64,000 nucleotides of DNA from Conexivisphaerales archaeon (lineage in GTDB: Archaea > Thermoproteota > Nitrososphaeria > Conexivisphaerales > DTJL01): NCBI GenBank assembly GCA_038728585.1, contig JAVYTR010000006.1, forward strand, positions 42,733 to 106,732, written 5' to 3'. Under the pieces are notes generated by a model. That model saw only the letters and a list, made by a program, of their open reading frames with translations, had not been told where the DNA came from and did no database searches. Shown in pieces: positions 1-8,871 of the stretch. A program made the translations under genes and the position numbers. The stretch's first letter is position 1, and the number at the start of each line of letters is the position of its first letter.

Positions 1-1
1 C

Positions 2-988
2 TGGGATGCCTTGTTTTCCAGAAAAAGAATACTTCTCGTCCTCTGCGGTTCTATGCTTGGAATGATGAATGAAGCTGTCTTGTCTTCAACCTCTCCTCTG
101 TTTGGAAGAAGAAGCAGAGACATACTCCTACAGCCACTTAAGCCTTGGCACTCTCTTCAATTCTTCAATGATAAACTGTACGGGATTGAAGGATACATGC
201 TCGTGGGAGGGATTCCTCCATATCTGACCATTGCTTCAAGGTACAGAAGTGCACTGAATCTGGTAGAAAGAGAGTTTCTGGACCAGAATGGATACTTTTA
301 CAGAGAGCCATACTTCCTGCTGTCACAGGAGCTGAGGGAAACAAAGACATACTTCTCTATAATCATGGCAATATCTTCAGGCAACTCTACCGCGAACGGG
401 ATAGCGAACTATGTCGGAATGGAGACCAGAAAGATATTTCCGTATCTGCAGCAGTTAATGTCACTACAACTAATCGAAAGAACGGTACCTTTTATGGGGC
501 CAGAAAGGGCTGGCAGATACTTCGTAAAGGACAACATGCTATACTCTTGGTTCAGGTTGACATATAGAAGAATGGGAGGGTTCATCAGCAGCCCCAGAAC
601 TGGTATTGATGAATTGAGCAGTATACTTGGAGATAGATTCGAGGAAGTTGTAAAGGAATACATCATCAACTTCAACCTGCTTCCATTTCGTGTTGAAAAG
701 GCAGGCAAGTGGTGGAAAGATAAAGACGAAATAGACCTAATTGCTGTTAACACAAACGAAAAGAAGGTCTGCTTTATAGAAGTAAGATGGAGTAGCTTAT
801 CACACAGCGAGGCTTTGGAGCTGGGGAAAAGACTACAAGGCAAGGCAACGCAGTTTGAGTGGAACAAAGACAAGAGAAAGGAAAGTTATTGTATTGTGGC
901 AAGAGAGATAGAAGATAAAGAAGAACTTACAGATGCAGGCTACACCTGTATCGAACTAAAAGATATCTTGAAAGTTTCTTCCTCCTGA
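2..988 (+). CDS. Archaeal AAA-type ATPase with DUF234 C-terminus (5' truncated by window edge)
   Basis: This is the C-terminal part of an archaeal ATPase of the PF01637/DUF234 kind. The frame is open to the window edge; the first visible codons read Trp-Asp-Ala-Leu and continue into a hydrophobic strand ending CGS, which resembles the sensor-1 strand of these ATPases. The Walker A region therefore lies outside the window and the TTG at 11 is not the true start. After the ATPase core comes a winged-helix region (about residues 120-175), then a nuclease-like fold with IDLIAV and FIEVRW, matching the D...E-x-K/R pattern of DUF234. The family is common in archaeal accessory DNA and its substrate is mostly unknown. 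A decaying TnpB follows directly. Confidence 0.75.
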   Translation, partial: WDALFSRKRILLVLCGSMLGMMNEAVLSSTSPLFGRRSRDILLQPLKPWHSLQFFNDKLYGIEGYMLVGGIPPYLTIASRYRSALNLVEREFLDQNGYFYREPYFLLSQELRETKTYFSIIMAISSGNSTANGIANYVGMETRKIFPYLQQLMSLQLIERTVPFMGPERAGRYFVKDNMLYSWFRLTYRRMGGFISSPRTGIDELSSILGDRFEEVVKEYIINFNLLPFRVEKAGKWWKDKDEIDLIAVNTNEKKVCFIEVRWSSLSHSEALELGKRLQGKATQFEWNKDKRKESYCIVAREIEDKEELTDAGYTCIELKDILKVSSS

Positions 989-1041
989 ACTTCATCGCAA
1001 GGAATCAAACCTAGGATTCGAGGATAATTTTAGGGTTTCAC

Positions 1042-1079
1042 TCTACGTAGGCATAGGTAGGTATGCATCAGCATACCTA
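1042..1079 (-). ncRNA. Putative omega-RNA 3' hairpin / element right end
   Basis: A perfect 8-bp inverted repeat, TAGGTATG (1058-1065) and CATACCTA (1072-1079) with a 6-base loop, lies within the last codons of tnpB. It is next to an 8-bp palindrome CTACGTAG (1042-1049) that includes the stop codon. In IS200/IS605 elements the 3' end of tnpB overlaps the guide RNA scaffold and a subterminal hairpin, so this is probably that structure. The exact RNA ends and guide cannot be set from sequence alone. Confidence 0.4.
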
Positions 1080-2269
1080 TCATATGCATAGTAAAGCTTG
1101 GGCTTCACAGCATCATGCAGCTCCCTCACGAGTTCATCGGGAGCCTTCCGCTCCGCCCCTGTCAGGAGGTACCCACCCATCAAAGATGGCAGGATGTTAT
1201 CATCCCACCATTCCCTCCGATGGGGAACCCCCTCCATCTTCAGGTATAGATTGATAGCTGCATTGAGCTGCCTGTCTATCTTGAGCCCACAGCTCTTACA
1301 TTCAAGGATGCTTCCGTTCAGGTCTCTGCTGATCAACCCACATCTGGAGCATTCCTTAGATGTGTTCTTTGGCTGCAGCTCAACTATTGCTTTATCACCA
1401 TCATTACCATTCCATTCCTTCACTTTCTTCATGATGCCTCTCCAGTCTGTCCTCGCTATTCCTCTATTCCACATCTTTGACCTTGTGTACATGCCTTCTT
1501 TTCTCAGCTCTTCGAAGCCATTCACTCTAGCTAAAGACCTGATTACTCTAGCCACCTCTATCTGATGTTTTCTAGCTCTGTTCCTTTCTCTCCTTGAATA
1601 TTTAGCTAGTATTCTCTTCACCTTCTTTGACTTCGAAGCTTTTCTCTGAACACTTCTCCTCTTCTCGAACGATGATATGTGCACTGCCGCTAATGCCCTT
1701 GTATCTATCTTCACCCATCCAGTCTCAGGCGAGTAAGCATCCATGCTCATCATATTTGAGTCCCAGGCAATCTTCTCTGCAATCGGTTCAATCCTCTCAT
1801 CCTGTACATTAATTGGTAAATGAATCTGCTCAGGTGTTATTATCGGCTCTCCAATACCATTACTGGAAACGTTGTCTGGAAGCTTGAAGTACCTCTTGGA
1901 TAAGTCGAAGTAGACAAATCGATGGGGGGCAATAGTTACCCTTAACCCCTCTCCTTCAAGCTTGCATAATGTCTGCTTCGCTCTTACAAAGAGCCTCTTG
2001 GCTTTAGGGCATAATGCTTTCCTCCTTCCTTTCACGTAGTTTTTCCTCCATGATTTCATTATAGAGAACGCTGTCTTCAATGCAGAATCTACCCAGTGGG
2101 CTGCGTAATCCCATCCAACCAAGTATTTATTCCTCAGCTCTGCTCTGAACTGCTTATCCTTTCTGTAGTTAGGTATTAACCTGTACTGCTGCTGCTTCTT
2201 CTTCCCCTCCTGCATTTTCTTCTTCCACACAATTGAACCCCATATATCTGCTATGATGCTGTTGAGCAC
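1043..2269 (-). CDS. tnpB: IS200/IS605-family TnpB (RuvC-like RNA-guided nuclease), orphan
   Basis: TnpB proteins are RNA-guided RuvC nucleases encoded by IS200/IS605 elements. The likely catalytic residues are present: Asp near residue 170 (AWDSN), Glu near 253 (GFEEL) and Asp 332 (KIDRQLNAA). The four-Cys zinc ribbon is also intact (CSRCG at 307-311, CKSCG at 324-328). The annotated start is GTG at 2269. However, the frame stays open upstream to base 2359 and encodes TnpB-like residues (KTLRSYSLKHN, then LLSSYRDVLN) with no ATG, GTG or TTG before a TAG at 2360-2362. The native start may have decayed (a TTA sits where an ATG would fit), or a CTG at 2348-2350 is used. No TnpA transposase is adjacent. 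The last codons overlap a hairpin likely to be the omega-RNA 3' end. Confidence 0.85.
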   Translation of the reverse strand: MLNSIIADIWGSIVWKKKMQEGKKKQQQYRLIPNYRKDKQFRAELRNKYLVGWDYAAHWVDSALKTAFSIMKSWRKNYVKGRRKALCPKAKRLFVRAKQTLCKLEGEGLRVTIAPHRFVYFDLSKRYFKLPDNVSSNGIGEPIITPEQIHLPINVQDERIEPIAEKIAWDSNMMSMDAYSPETGWVKIDTRALAAVHISSFEKRRSVQRKASKSKKVKRILAKYSRRERNRARKHQIEVARVIRSLARVNGFEELRKEGMYTRSKMWNRGIARTDWRGIMKKVKEWNGNDGDKAIVELQPKNTSKECSRCGLISRDLNGSILECKSCGLKIDRQLNAAINLYLKMEGVPHRREWWDDNILPSLMGGYLLTGAERKAPDELVRELHDAVKPKLYYAYDRYADAYLPMPT

Positions 2270-2359
2270 ATCCCTGTATGACGAAAGAAGGGGGAGAAGC
2301 TCTTCCCCTTTATTATGCTTGAGCGAATAGCTTCTTAGCGTTTTTAACAGCTCCTTTAA

Positions 2360-2732
2360 CTATAGTTCCTTGTCATATAAAAGGAACCTTCTTGCCATAA
2401 TATGACTTATGCCTATCTATTTTGAAACTGTTGTCTACGGCATTTACGAAATTCGATAAACTTGGCCGAACCGAGTGCAATAATCGAACCCGATAACGAA
2501 CTGATTAAATTGCAATGATTATGACATGCTGACATTATGTTATCCTCGGATTTGCAAAAACCAGTCAAGCTGGAAGATTTGTTAGCTGTAAGCAAACAGA
2601 TGGAATTTAAAATGCGCTTTTCGGAAACTTGTACCTGAAACTTAAACTGACTGCATGTAAGGAGTTGTTCTAAGCGTTCGACAAAATTTCAGTTATTCCA
2701 GAATAGCCTCCCAGGATAATGAATCGAAAATA
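2360..2732. other. Intergenic region with possible element left-end hairpin
   Basis: About 370 bases without a convincing gene. A 7-bp inverted repeat GTTCCTT/AAGGAAC (2365-2371 and 2381-2387, 9-base loop) lies just upstream of the tnpB reading frame, where a left-end hairpin would be expected. The rest is AT-rich. A 60-codon minus-strand ORF at 2413-2595 has no recognisable features and is not called. Confidence 0.35.
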
Positions 2733-3218
2733 CTATGTTCTGGTATCTTTGCTTTGACCTTTATTACTGCCTTCTCTCCGGTAGAAGCCCTTTACAATCC
2801 CAAAGAAGAGGAAGACTGGCTCACCCAACTTTGCGATTACTCTGCCATCTTCGGTTAGACGATACCTTACTGAAGGAGGTCTTCCTGATTCAACTTCTCT
2901 TTCTATCATACCGAAATCCTCCAGCAACTTCAACCTGTTTGAGATTACCTTAGAACTTGCCCCCTTGAGGATGTTCTTTATTTCTCCAAACCTAGGAGAA
3001 CCCATATTATAGATGACTGTCAGGATTTCTATCGTCCATTTGCCAAAAAGTAACCTTGCAATCTTCAGGTTTATCTCAGCCTTCTCAGCCGGAGTCAGGG
3101 CAGCATAGCCATCTAGATACTCTGATAGTGTGGTAGAGAAATCAGATGCCTTCCTGGCAAACTCTATGAAAGCAGACATGGTGTCCTTTTGCATTGCAGG
3201 TACTGATCGAACGGACAC
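2733..3218 (-). CDS. HxlR-family winged-helix transcriptional regulator
   Basis: A 161-residue protein with a clear HxlR-type winged helix at about residues 55-135: FGKWTIEILTVIY, then a recognition region with SSKVISNRLKLLEDFGMIERE and a wing ending VRYRLTEDG. HxlR proteins usually bind DNA as dimers and respond to redox or aromatic signals. The first start, GTG at 3218, directly follows a TAG; ATG codons at residues 9 and 14 are alternatives. It is divergent from the secreted Asp-box gene at 3316, with about 100 bases between them, so it may control itself and that neighbour. This control role is inference. Confidence 0.8.
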   Translation of the reverse strand: MSVRSVPAMQKDTMSAFIEFARKASDFSTTLSEYLDGYAALTPAEKAEINLKIARLLFGKWTIEILTVIYNMGSPRFGEIKNILKGASSKVISNRLKLLEDFGMIEREVESGRPPSVRYRLTEDGRVIAKLGEPVFLFFGIVKGFYRREGSNKGQSKDTRT

Positions 3219-3315
3219 CTAATTAACATTTGGTTACCTGGTTGCAAATTTGCTATTATATTTAGCATTAGAAACTGAATAATTTATATAATGTGTACCA
3301 AAAGAGTAGATAGAA

Positions 3316-5166
3316 TTGAAGAAATCAAAGCTTCTGTTAACAACGTCCGCTTTGCTCACCCTGCTTTTCTTGACAGCTGCGCTTTCTCCTTTTGCTGCAT
3401 CAGAACAAAGTATAGGGTTTGTAACAGGCGTTCTGCCTCCACCACCTCCTGGTTCAACTTCGAATTACAACCAAGCTGCTGAACCTCAGGTTGCATCTGA
3501 TGGCTTTGGAAACTTCTACATCACATCAGAAAATGGACTTGGTTCAGGAACTGACGCTTGGAAATCGACGAATGGAGGCACTTCTTACTTTTCTCTTCCG
3601 CAACCCAATGCTGTATCTTCTGCTAGCGTAAGTCAGACAACAGGACTTGCGCCTGGAGGAGGGGATGTAGCAATAGCAATTGCATCCAAGCTTAATGGGC
3701 AGTTCTCAAACAGTCAGTATAACATATATGTGGCCAGCCTCACTTTGGGCAGCGTTACGGTAAGTGCTTCACAGGACGGAGGCTTCACCTGGCAATCAAA
3801 TGTGCTTTCAGCAAACGTGCCAGCAGACGACAGAGAATGGATAGCAGCATACGGCTCAACCACCTATTATCTTTCATATCATAACATAGCCACAGGATTC
3901 CAGATAATAATCAACGAGGGTTCTTTAGTTAATGGAATCCCAACAACTGTGCAAACATATCAAGCTATAAACCCAGCTCAGCAGAACATCTATCTGGGGA
4001 CCATAGCTGATAACGAAATCGGCAATCTGGTGGTGGACCAGAATACTGGTATCGTTTACCAGATATTCGTCGGCTGTCCTCCGGGTACTACTCAGGTGGT
4101 CACGTGCTCGAGCTTCAGCACTGTTTACGTAGCTGTAGGACTGCCTGTAGGTCTTACGGTGGCGGGAGAGCCAATTCTGAATTTCACTGACTATGTTATA
4201 TATCAGAGCCAGAATTCAAGCTCCAGCTTCAACAACAACTTCCCAGTCATAGCTCTGGACAAGGCAGGAAACGTTTACGCATCATGGTCAGACGGTCAGA
4301 ACGTTTACCTTTCATATTCCAGAGATTTTGGAAAAGCATGGAGCACACCTGTCAAGGTGAACTCGGGAAACGCTGTTACTGCAATCTATCCATGGCTGGC
4401 TGCAGGTAATGCAGGTCAGGTTGATGTTGTATATTACGGTACGCCAGCTCCTTCGAACTTCCAGACATGTTCAAACGGCACTCCTGGCCAATATGACTGT
4501 CAAAATGAGCCATGGTATGTGTTCTTCGCTCAGAATCTGCATGTATTCAGTCAGCCTACATCATGGACTCAGGTGCAAGTGACAGGTGTGGTTCATTATG
4601 GAGGAGTCTGTCAAGGAGGAGTTACATGCAGCTCGGTCGGTAATGACAACAGAGACCTTTATGACGACTTCGGCATAGCAGTCAGCCCTATTACTGGCCT
4701 TGCTTCAATAGCCTATTCCGATGATCAATACAGCGACATATATGGTACGTCAGATTCTGGACTCTGCTCAGCTTCCCAGTCAAATTCTGCCAGCTGTGAC
4801 CACACAGACTTCGCAACACAAATATCGGGTACAGGGGTACTGCAGAAGCACCCTGGTTTTGAGATAAACAAAAAGACCCTTGACCAAGAGTCTGGAGAGG
4901 CTGAGTTCGATCTTGCTTTAACAAACAATGCGAATACTTCGATACAATCGATATCTGTCACACTGAACGGGATACCTCTTAACCTCGCATGGAATGCCAG
5001 CTTTCCCGTAGGACCAGGAAACACTATTTCAGCCACTTATCTGCTACTATCGCTTTCCCCGCTACAGCTGACATTAGGCTCAGTTTATCAGATACAGGTA
5101 ACAGCATACTTTTCTGATGGCAGCAACGTAACAGACACTGAGAACATTATTTACTCTGGAATCTGA
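3316..5166 (+). CDS. Secreted Asp-box (BNR, sialidase-like beta-propeller) protein
   Basis: A 616-residue exported protein. The N-terminus is a signal peptide (MKKSK, a hydrophobic stretch, then a cleavage-like ASEQ). Three Asp-box-like motifs (S-x-D-x-G-x-x-W type) are visible: STNGGTSYF, SQDGGFTWQ and SRDFGKAWS, typical of sialidase-like beta-propellers. The last ~110 residues look like an Ig/CARDB-like beta domain. Catalytic arginines of a true sialidase were not identified, so the substrate is unknown. The TTG start at 3316 is placed by the signal peptide; a TATA-like ATTTATATAAT precedes it at about 3281-3291. A T-rich stretch after the stop may terminate transcription. Confidence 0.75.
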   Translation: MKKSKLLLTTSALLTLLFLTAALSPFAASEQSIGFVTGVLPPPPPGSTSNYNQAAEPQVASDGFGNFYITSENGLGSGTDAWKSTNGGTSYFSLPQPNAVSSASVSQTTGLAPGGGDVAIAIASKLNGQFSNSQYNIYVASLTLGSVTVSASQDGGFTWQSNVLSANVPADDREWIAAYGSTTYYLSYHNIATGFQIIINEGSLVNGIPTTVQTYQAINPAQQNIYLGTIADNEIGNLVVDQNTGIVYQIFVGCPPGTTQVVTCSSFSTVYVAVGLPVGLTVAGEPILNFTDYVIYQSQNSSSSFNNNFPVIALDKAGNVYASWSDGQNVYLSYSRDFGKAWSTPVKVNSGNAVTAIYPWLAAGNAGQVDVVYYGTPAPSNFQTCSNGTPGQYDCQNEPWYVFFAQNLHVFSQPTSWTQVQVTGVVHYGGVCQGGVTCSSVGNDNRDLYDDFGIAVSPITGLASIAYSDDQYSDIYGTSDSGLCSASQSNSASCDHTDFATQISGTGVLQKHPGFEINKKTLDQESGEAEFDLALTNNANTSIQSISVTLNGIPLNLAWNASFPVGPGNTISATYLLLSLSPLQLTLGSVYQIQVTAYFSDGSNVTDTENIIYSGI

Positions 5167-5210
5167 ATCTTTTCCTTAAATTTTTTAATTGATTTTATTG
5201 TTGTTATTAT
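5167..5210 (+). terminator. T-rich terminator-like stretch
   Basis: Several T runs follow the stop codon of the secreted Asp-box gene. Archaeal termination commonly uses such T-rich tracts without a hairpin. Assignment rests on position and composition only. Confidence 0.35.
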
Positions 5211-5333
5211 TTGGAAGAGCAGGCCAATATCTTTCCCTGCAAAAAATATCATGAAGTAAACCATGCGTGCGTCTGCAGAGTTTCATGTAGAGGAGTATAT
5301 TGATAAACTGGTTGACAATGCTCTTCAGAGAAG

Positions 5334-6029
5334 ATGAGTATAGGCGAGATACCAGCAGAGAGGATCAGGGATGCAGATATGGGCCTGAAGAAGTTCGCCA
5401 CCTTCGATGATTCTACATCCATTGAATATCCTAAGTTCCTGAGCAGGTCCGAAGAGAAGCTGAAGCACATACAACATCACTTCAGCAGAAAGGTGAAGGG
5501 CTCAAAGAGATGGAGAGAATTAGGTAGAAGGTAAGCAGGGTTTCATTTGCACATAAAGAGGCAGAGAGAAGACTTCCAGAACAAAATCGTCCACCAAATC
5601 TTCAAAGAGAACGACGTCCTCATCCTTGAGAAGCTGAACGTATCTTCGATGCTCTATAACCACTCGATAGCCAAATCTATCTCTGAGGCCTCTTGGAGCA
5701 ACTTTACAAGGAAGGTCATCTTCAAAGCAGAGTCGCTTGGTAAACATGCTATCTTCGTAGACCCATGGGGCACTACTCAATTCTGCAATAACTGCCTTCA
5801 CCGGGTTCCAAAAGACTTGCCGGAAAGAGAGCATAAATGCTCTAACCGTGGCGAAGTGATACCAGGAGACCTGAACTCCGCTCTTCTCATCAAGAGGCTT
5901 GGCATCCTCAAGCTAAGCAGCCCGCCCTCGGACGGAGGGTCGTCACCCACTGAGCAAGGGCCTCTGCCCTCCCTAAGGGAGATGGTAAGTCCAAGCAATG
6001 AAGCGGGAAGCCTACGAGTAAACTCGTAG
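5334..6029 (+). pseudogene. Decayed TnpB (IS200/IS605), 5' truncated with in-frame stop
   Basis: Two adjacent open stretches, 5334-5534 and 5547-6029, lie in the same frame and are separated by one TAA at 5532-5534. Read through, they give a TnpB core: DADMGLKKFAT (RuvC-I), FLSRSEEKLKHIQHHFSRK, a KIV helix region, LILEKLNV (RuvC-II Glu), CNNC and GDLNSA (RuvC-III Asp). The N-terminal half is missing. The zinc ribbon retains three of four cysteines; the last CxxC reads CSNR. The protein is thus truncated, interrupted and has a damaged zinc ribbon. It belongs to a different TnpB subgroup from the copy at 1043. Confidence 0.8.
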
Positions 6030-6030
6030 G
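6011..6030 (+). ncRNA. Omega-RNA-like 3' hairpin of the decayed TnpB element
   Basis: A perfect 9-bp stem, CCTACGAGT (6011-6019) and ACTCGTAGG (6022-6030) with a two-base AA loop, overlaps the 3' end of the TnpB relic. Position and shape match the subterminal hairpin at the right end of IS200/IS605 elements, where the guide RNA scaffold ends. Whether it is still transcribed is unknown. Confidence 0.5.
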
Positions 6031-6145
6031 AGGACGTCACGTCAGAGGTCCAAAAGTGCTTTTGTAGGATGCGAACAGCTGTAATCTGTAGAAAATAATA
6101 TCTTATGCGGGTTTCGATGCTCTCGCTTTAGACAGGCGGATAACG

Positions 6146-7243
6146 ATGGGCATACCTGAGAAGATCAAAAGGATTGAAGAAGACCTTAAGCGAACTCAGG
6201 TGAACAAGAAGACTGAGCATCATATTGGCCTTCTCAGGGCGAGACTTGCAAAACTGAAGCAGGAACTTGAAGAGCAGCAATCCAAGGGAGGAGGCTCAAG
6301 CCTAGGGTTTGACGTCAAAAAGTCAGGCGATGCGAGCGTGGTACTAATAGGATTACCGAGCGTAGGCAAGTCTACTTTGCTAAACAGGCTGACAAATGCC
6401 AAGTCAAAGGTTGGAGCCTATCAGTTCACTACGCTCGATGTGGTTCCTGGGATGATGGAATACAGAGGTGCGAATATCCAGATACTTGATTTACCAGGCA
6501 TAATAGAGGGAGCATCATCGGGAAGGGGTCTCGGCAAAAGAGTTCTTTCAGTAGCCAGGTCCGCAGACCTGATCCTCTTTGTGGTTGATGTGTTTCAACC
6601 AGAAGCAAGGAGGCTGCTTGAGAGAGAGTTGAGGAGCATAGGGATAAGGGTCGACGAAGAGCCTCCTAACATTCAGGTCGAGAAGACAGATGCTGGAGGA
6701 ATATCAGTAATACAGGCTGTAAAGATGACAAAGATGACAGAAAGGCTAGTCAAAGATATTGCCAGGATGTACGGGGTAAACAATGCAAGAATCGTCATCA
6801 GAGAGGATATTACTGATGAGCAGCTCACAGATGTACTGCTGGGGAACAGAGTTTATCTGCCATCGCTCACTGTTATGAATAAAGTGGACCTGGTGAACGC
6901 AGGTTTCATCAATGAGCTCCAGAGCAAGCTAGAATACAAATTCATCCCAGTCTCGGCAGAAGCAGATATCAATCTGCAGGCATTGAAGGAAGAGATATTC
7001 AGACGCCTTGGTTTCATAAGAATCTACATGAAGCCAAGGGGTAGAGAGGCTGATTTCGAAGAGCCCATGATAGTAAGGAGCGGGTCAACTGTGCTAGAAA
7101 TATGCAACAAGCTTCACAGGAACATGAAGGATGATTTCAGGTATGCAATGGTCTGGGGTAAGAGTGCAAAGTTTGACGGCCAAAAGGTCGGCCTTGACCA
7201 TGTATTGATGGATGAAGATATCCTCACACTTGTTACGAAGTAA
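6146..7243 (+). CDS. DRG-family GTPase (developmentally regulated GTP-binding protein)
   Basis: A 365-residue Obg-HflX superfamily GTPase of the DRG/Rbg type, which in eukaryotes associates with translating ribosomes. An N-terminal coiled-coil/HTH region (1-50) leads to G1 GLPSVGKST (69-77), G2 region with YQFTTLDVVPG, G3 DLPG (about 115) and G4 NKVD (about 247). The S5D2L-like insertion and a C-terminal TGS domain (about 290-364) complete the usual architecture and length. The ATG at 6146 is preceded by a purine-rich GGCGGA. It is convergent with the M32 peptidase, with only 4 bases between the stops. Confidence 0.93.
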   Translation: MGIPEKIKRIEEDLKRTQVNKKTEHHIGLLRARLAKLKQELEEQQSKGGGSSLGFDVKKSGDASVVLIGLPSVGKSTLLNRLTNAKSKVGAYQFTTLDVVPGMMEYRGANIQILDLPGIIEGASSGRGLGKRVLSVARSADLILFVVDVFQPEARRLLERELRSIGIRVDEEPPNIQVEKTDAGGISVIQAVKMTKMTERLVKDIARMYGVNNARIVIREDITDEQLTDVLLGNRVYLPSLTVMNKVDLVNAGFINELQSKLEYKFIPVSAEADINLQALKEEIFRRLGFIRIYMKPRGREADFEEPMIVRSGSTVLEICNKLHRNMKDDFRYAMVWGKSAKFDGQKVGLDHVLMDEDILTLVTK

Positions 7244-7247
7244 GTCG

Positions 7248-8729
7248 TTAAGTGATAAATTTCTCTCTCAAGTATTCAAGAAGCGGCTCTGCGTCATACT
7301 GCTTGCCGAAGACCTTCTGCTGAAGCTCCTTGGGCGAATATGTTGAACCATGCTGATGTATGTTCTTCCTTAACCATTCTTTTATCTCATTGATATTGCC
7401 GTCTTCAACCTGCTTCTTCAGGTCTATCTCCTTCTTCATGCGCTGGTAGCACATCCCAGCTATTACGTTGCCCACAGTGTAGTTCGGGAATGAAGCGAAG
7501 CCTCCGTGGCTCCAGTGTATATCCTGCAGGCAGCCCTCTGCATCGTTCCTTGGCTTTATTCCTAGGTATTCCTGCAGGGTATCGTTCCACAGCTCAGGTA
7601 CATCAGATACCGATGCCTCGCCTTTGAACAGTTTCTTCTCTACATTATATCTTAAAGCAATATGGAAGTTATAAGTCAACTCGTCAGCGTCAACTCTAAT
7701 CTTGCTAGGCTTGACTGTGTTGAAGTACTTGAAGAGGGACTCTTTATCATACTTAGATGTGAAGGAGAGATGCTTCTTCACGTAAGGCTCGACTAACTTC
7801 ACAAATTCCCTGCTTCTCCCTACCACATTCTCCCAGAATCGAGACTGTGATTCGTGGAAGCCGGATGAAGCGCCCCTCGCCAGAGGAGTGAATGCTAGCT
7901 CACTTGAAACCTGCAGCTCGTATATTGCATGGCCCGATTCATGAATGGTTGAGTACATGCTTGATTTGAAGTCCTTCCCTTCATACCTTGTTGTTATCCT
8001 CACATCGTTCACATCGAAGTTTATCGTAAACGGGTGGGTCGATATATCCATCCTGAACCTGCTGCTGGGCATCTGAAGTAAGGATAGCAGGTCTGAGTTG
8101 AGTTGGGCCATCGCTGAAACATCGTACTTTACCTCCTCAAGTTCGTGTCTGCTTGGGAAATAAGATGCTGAGGTAACTTTTGAAAGAAGTTGCTTCAGGG
8201 ATGGTATAAGCTTTGAAAAGATGCTGTCCATTATGCTGCTGCTCAGCCCTTCTTCTGACTGGTCCAACAATGCATCATATGGATCCTCGCCCTCAGCAAG
8301 TTTTTCGCCTTCTTCCTTCTTCAGCTCGAGTAGCCTTTCGAGGTGAGGCTTGAACAGAGCGAAGTCTGATTTTGCTCTGGCTTCTCTCCAGACAACCCTT
8401 GCTTCTGTGGTTGCCTTCTGAATCTTTGAGACAAGCTCCGGCGGAACTTTGGTATAGTAGTCTATTCTCCTTCTGAGAAGCCTGAGGAACCCTCTTTCAT
8501 GGTCAGTAAGTTCCTTCATCCTTTCAGCCTTCTCGACATCCGGAGCAAGCTCAAGCGTAAATCTCTGCATTAGAAGAGAGACTTCTGATAGTGATGCACC
8601 CCTAGCCGCAGTCCCTTCTGGAGGCATGTATGTTTCTAAGTCCCATCTCATTACTTGTGATGCATGGTTGAGTGCCCACACAGTTCTGTACCTCTCAACA
8701 AGCTGCTGAATCTCCTTTCTTGCCTTCAT
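7248..8729 (-). CDS. M32 family metallo-carboxypeptidase (Taq type)
   Basis: A zinc carboxypeptidase of family M32, predicted to remove C-terminal amino acids in the cytoplasm. The active-site motif HESGHAIYE is at about residue 263 counted from the chosen start, and the family signatures HESQSRFWEN and DADELTYNFH follow. Start choice: the frame is open to 8822, but the extra 31 residues are not family-like and would overlap the next promoter. The ATG at 8727-8729 (MKARKEIQQL) gives 493 residues, the usual length of about 500. Confidence 0.93.
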   Translation of the reverse strand: MKARKEIQQLVERYRTVWALNHASQVMRWDLETYMPPEGTAARGASLSEVSLLMQRFTLELAPDVEKAERMKELTDHERGFLRLLRRRIDYYTKVPPELVSKIQKATTEARVVWREARAKSDFALFKPHLERLLELKKEEGEKLAEGEDPYDALLDQSEEGLSSSIMDSIFSKLIPSLKQLLSKVTSASYFPSRHELEEVKYDVSAMAQLNSDLLSLLQMPSSRFRMDISTHPFTINFDVNDVRITTRYEGKDFKSSMYSTIHESGHAIYELQVSSELAFTPLARGASSGFHESQSRFWENVVGRSREFVKLVEPYVKKHLSFTSKYDKESLFKYFNTVKPSKIRVDADELTYNFHIALRYNVEKKLFKGEASVSDVPELWNDTLQEYLGIKPRNDAEGCLQDIHWSHGGFASFPNYTVGNVIAGMCYQRMKKEIDLKKQVEDGNINEIKEWLRKNIHQHGSTYSPKELQQKVFGKQYDAEPLLEYLREKFIT

Positions 8730-8871
8730 GAGCAGTGCTGAGAAGCCATATCTTTTTGAAAATTGCGCTTTAAAGACTAAAACTTCAGCTACTTTTATCG
8801 AAGATAACCCAATACTCAACACAACATATTTATTAAAGGACCTTCTCGCTAACTGCCAACGGTGTTATCTA

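Noticed and set aside
989..1042. A T-arm-like GGTTTGATTCC on the minus strand, suggesting a tRNA fragment or attachment site
   Set aside because: No anticodon arm or acceptor stem can be built around it, and the loop does not match TTCRA.
3290..3300. GTGTACCA repeated near 3290, 62166 and 63524, upstream of three genes
   Set aside because: An 8-base word is expected about twice by chance in a window this size, and spacing to starts differs.
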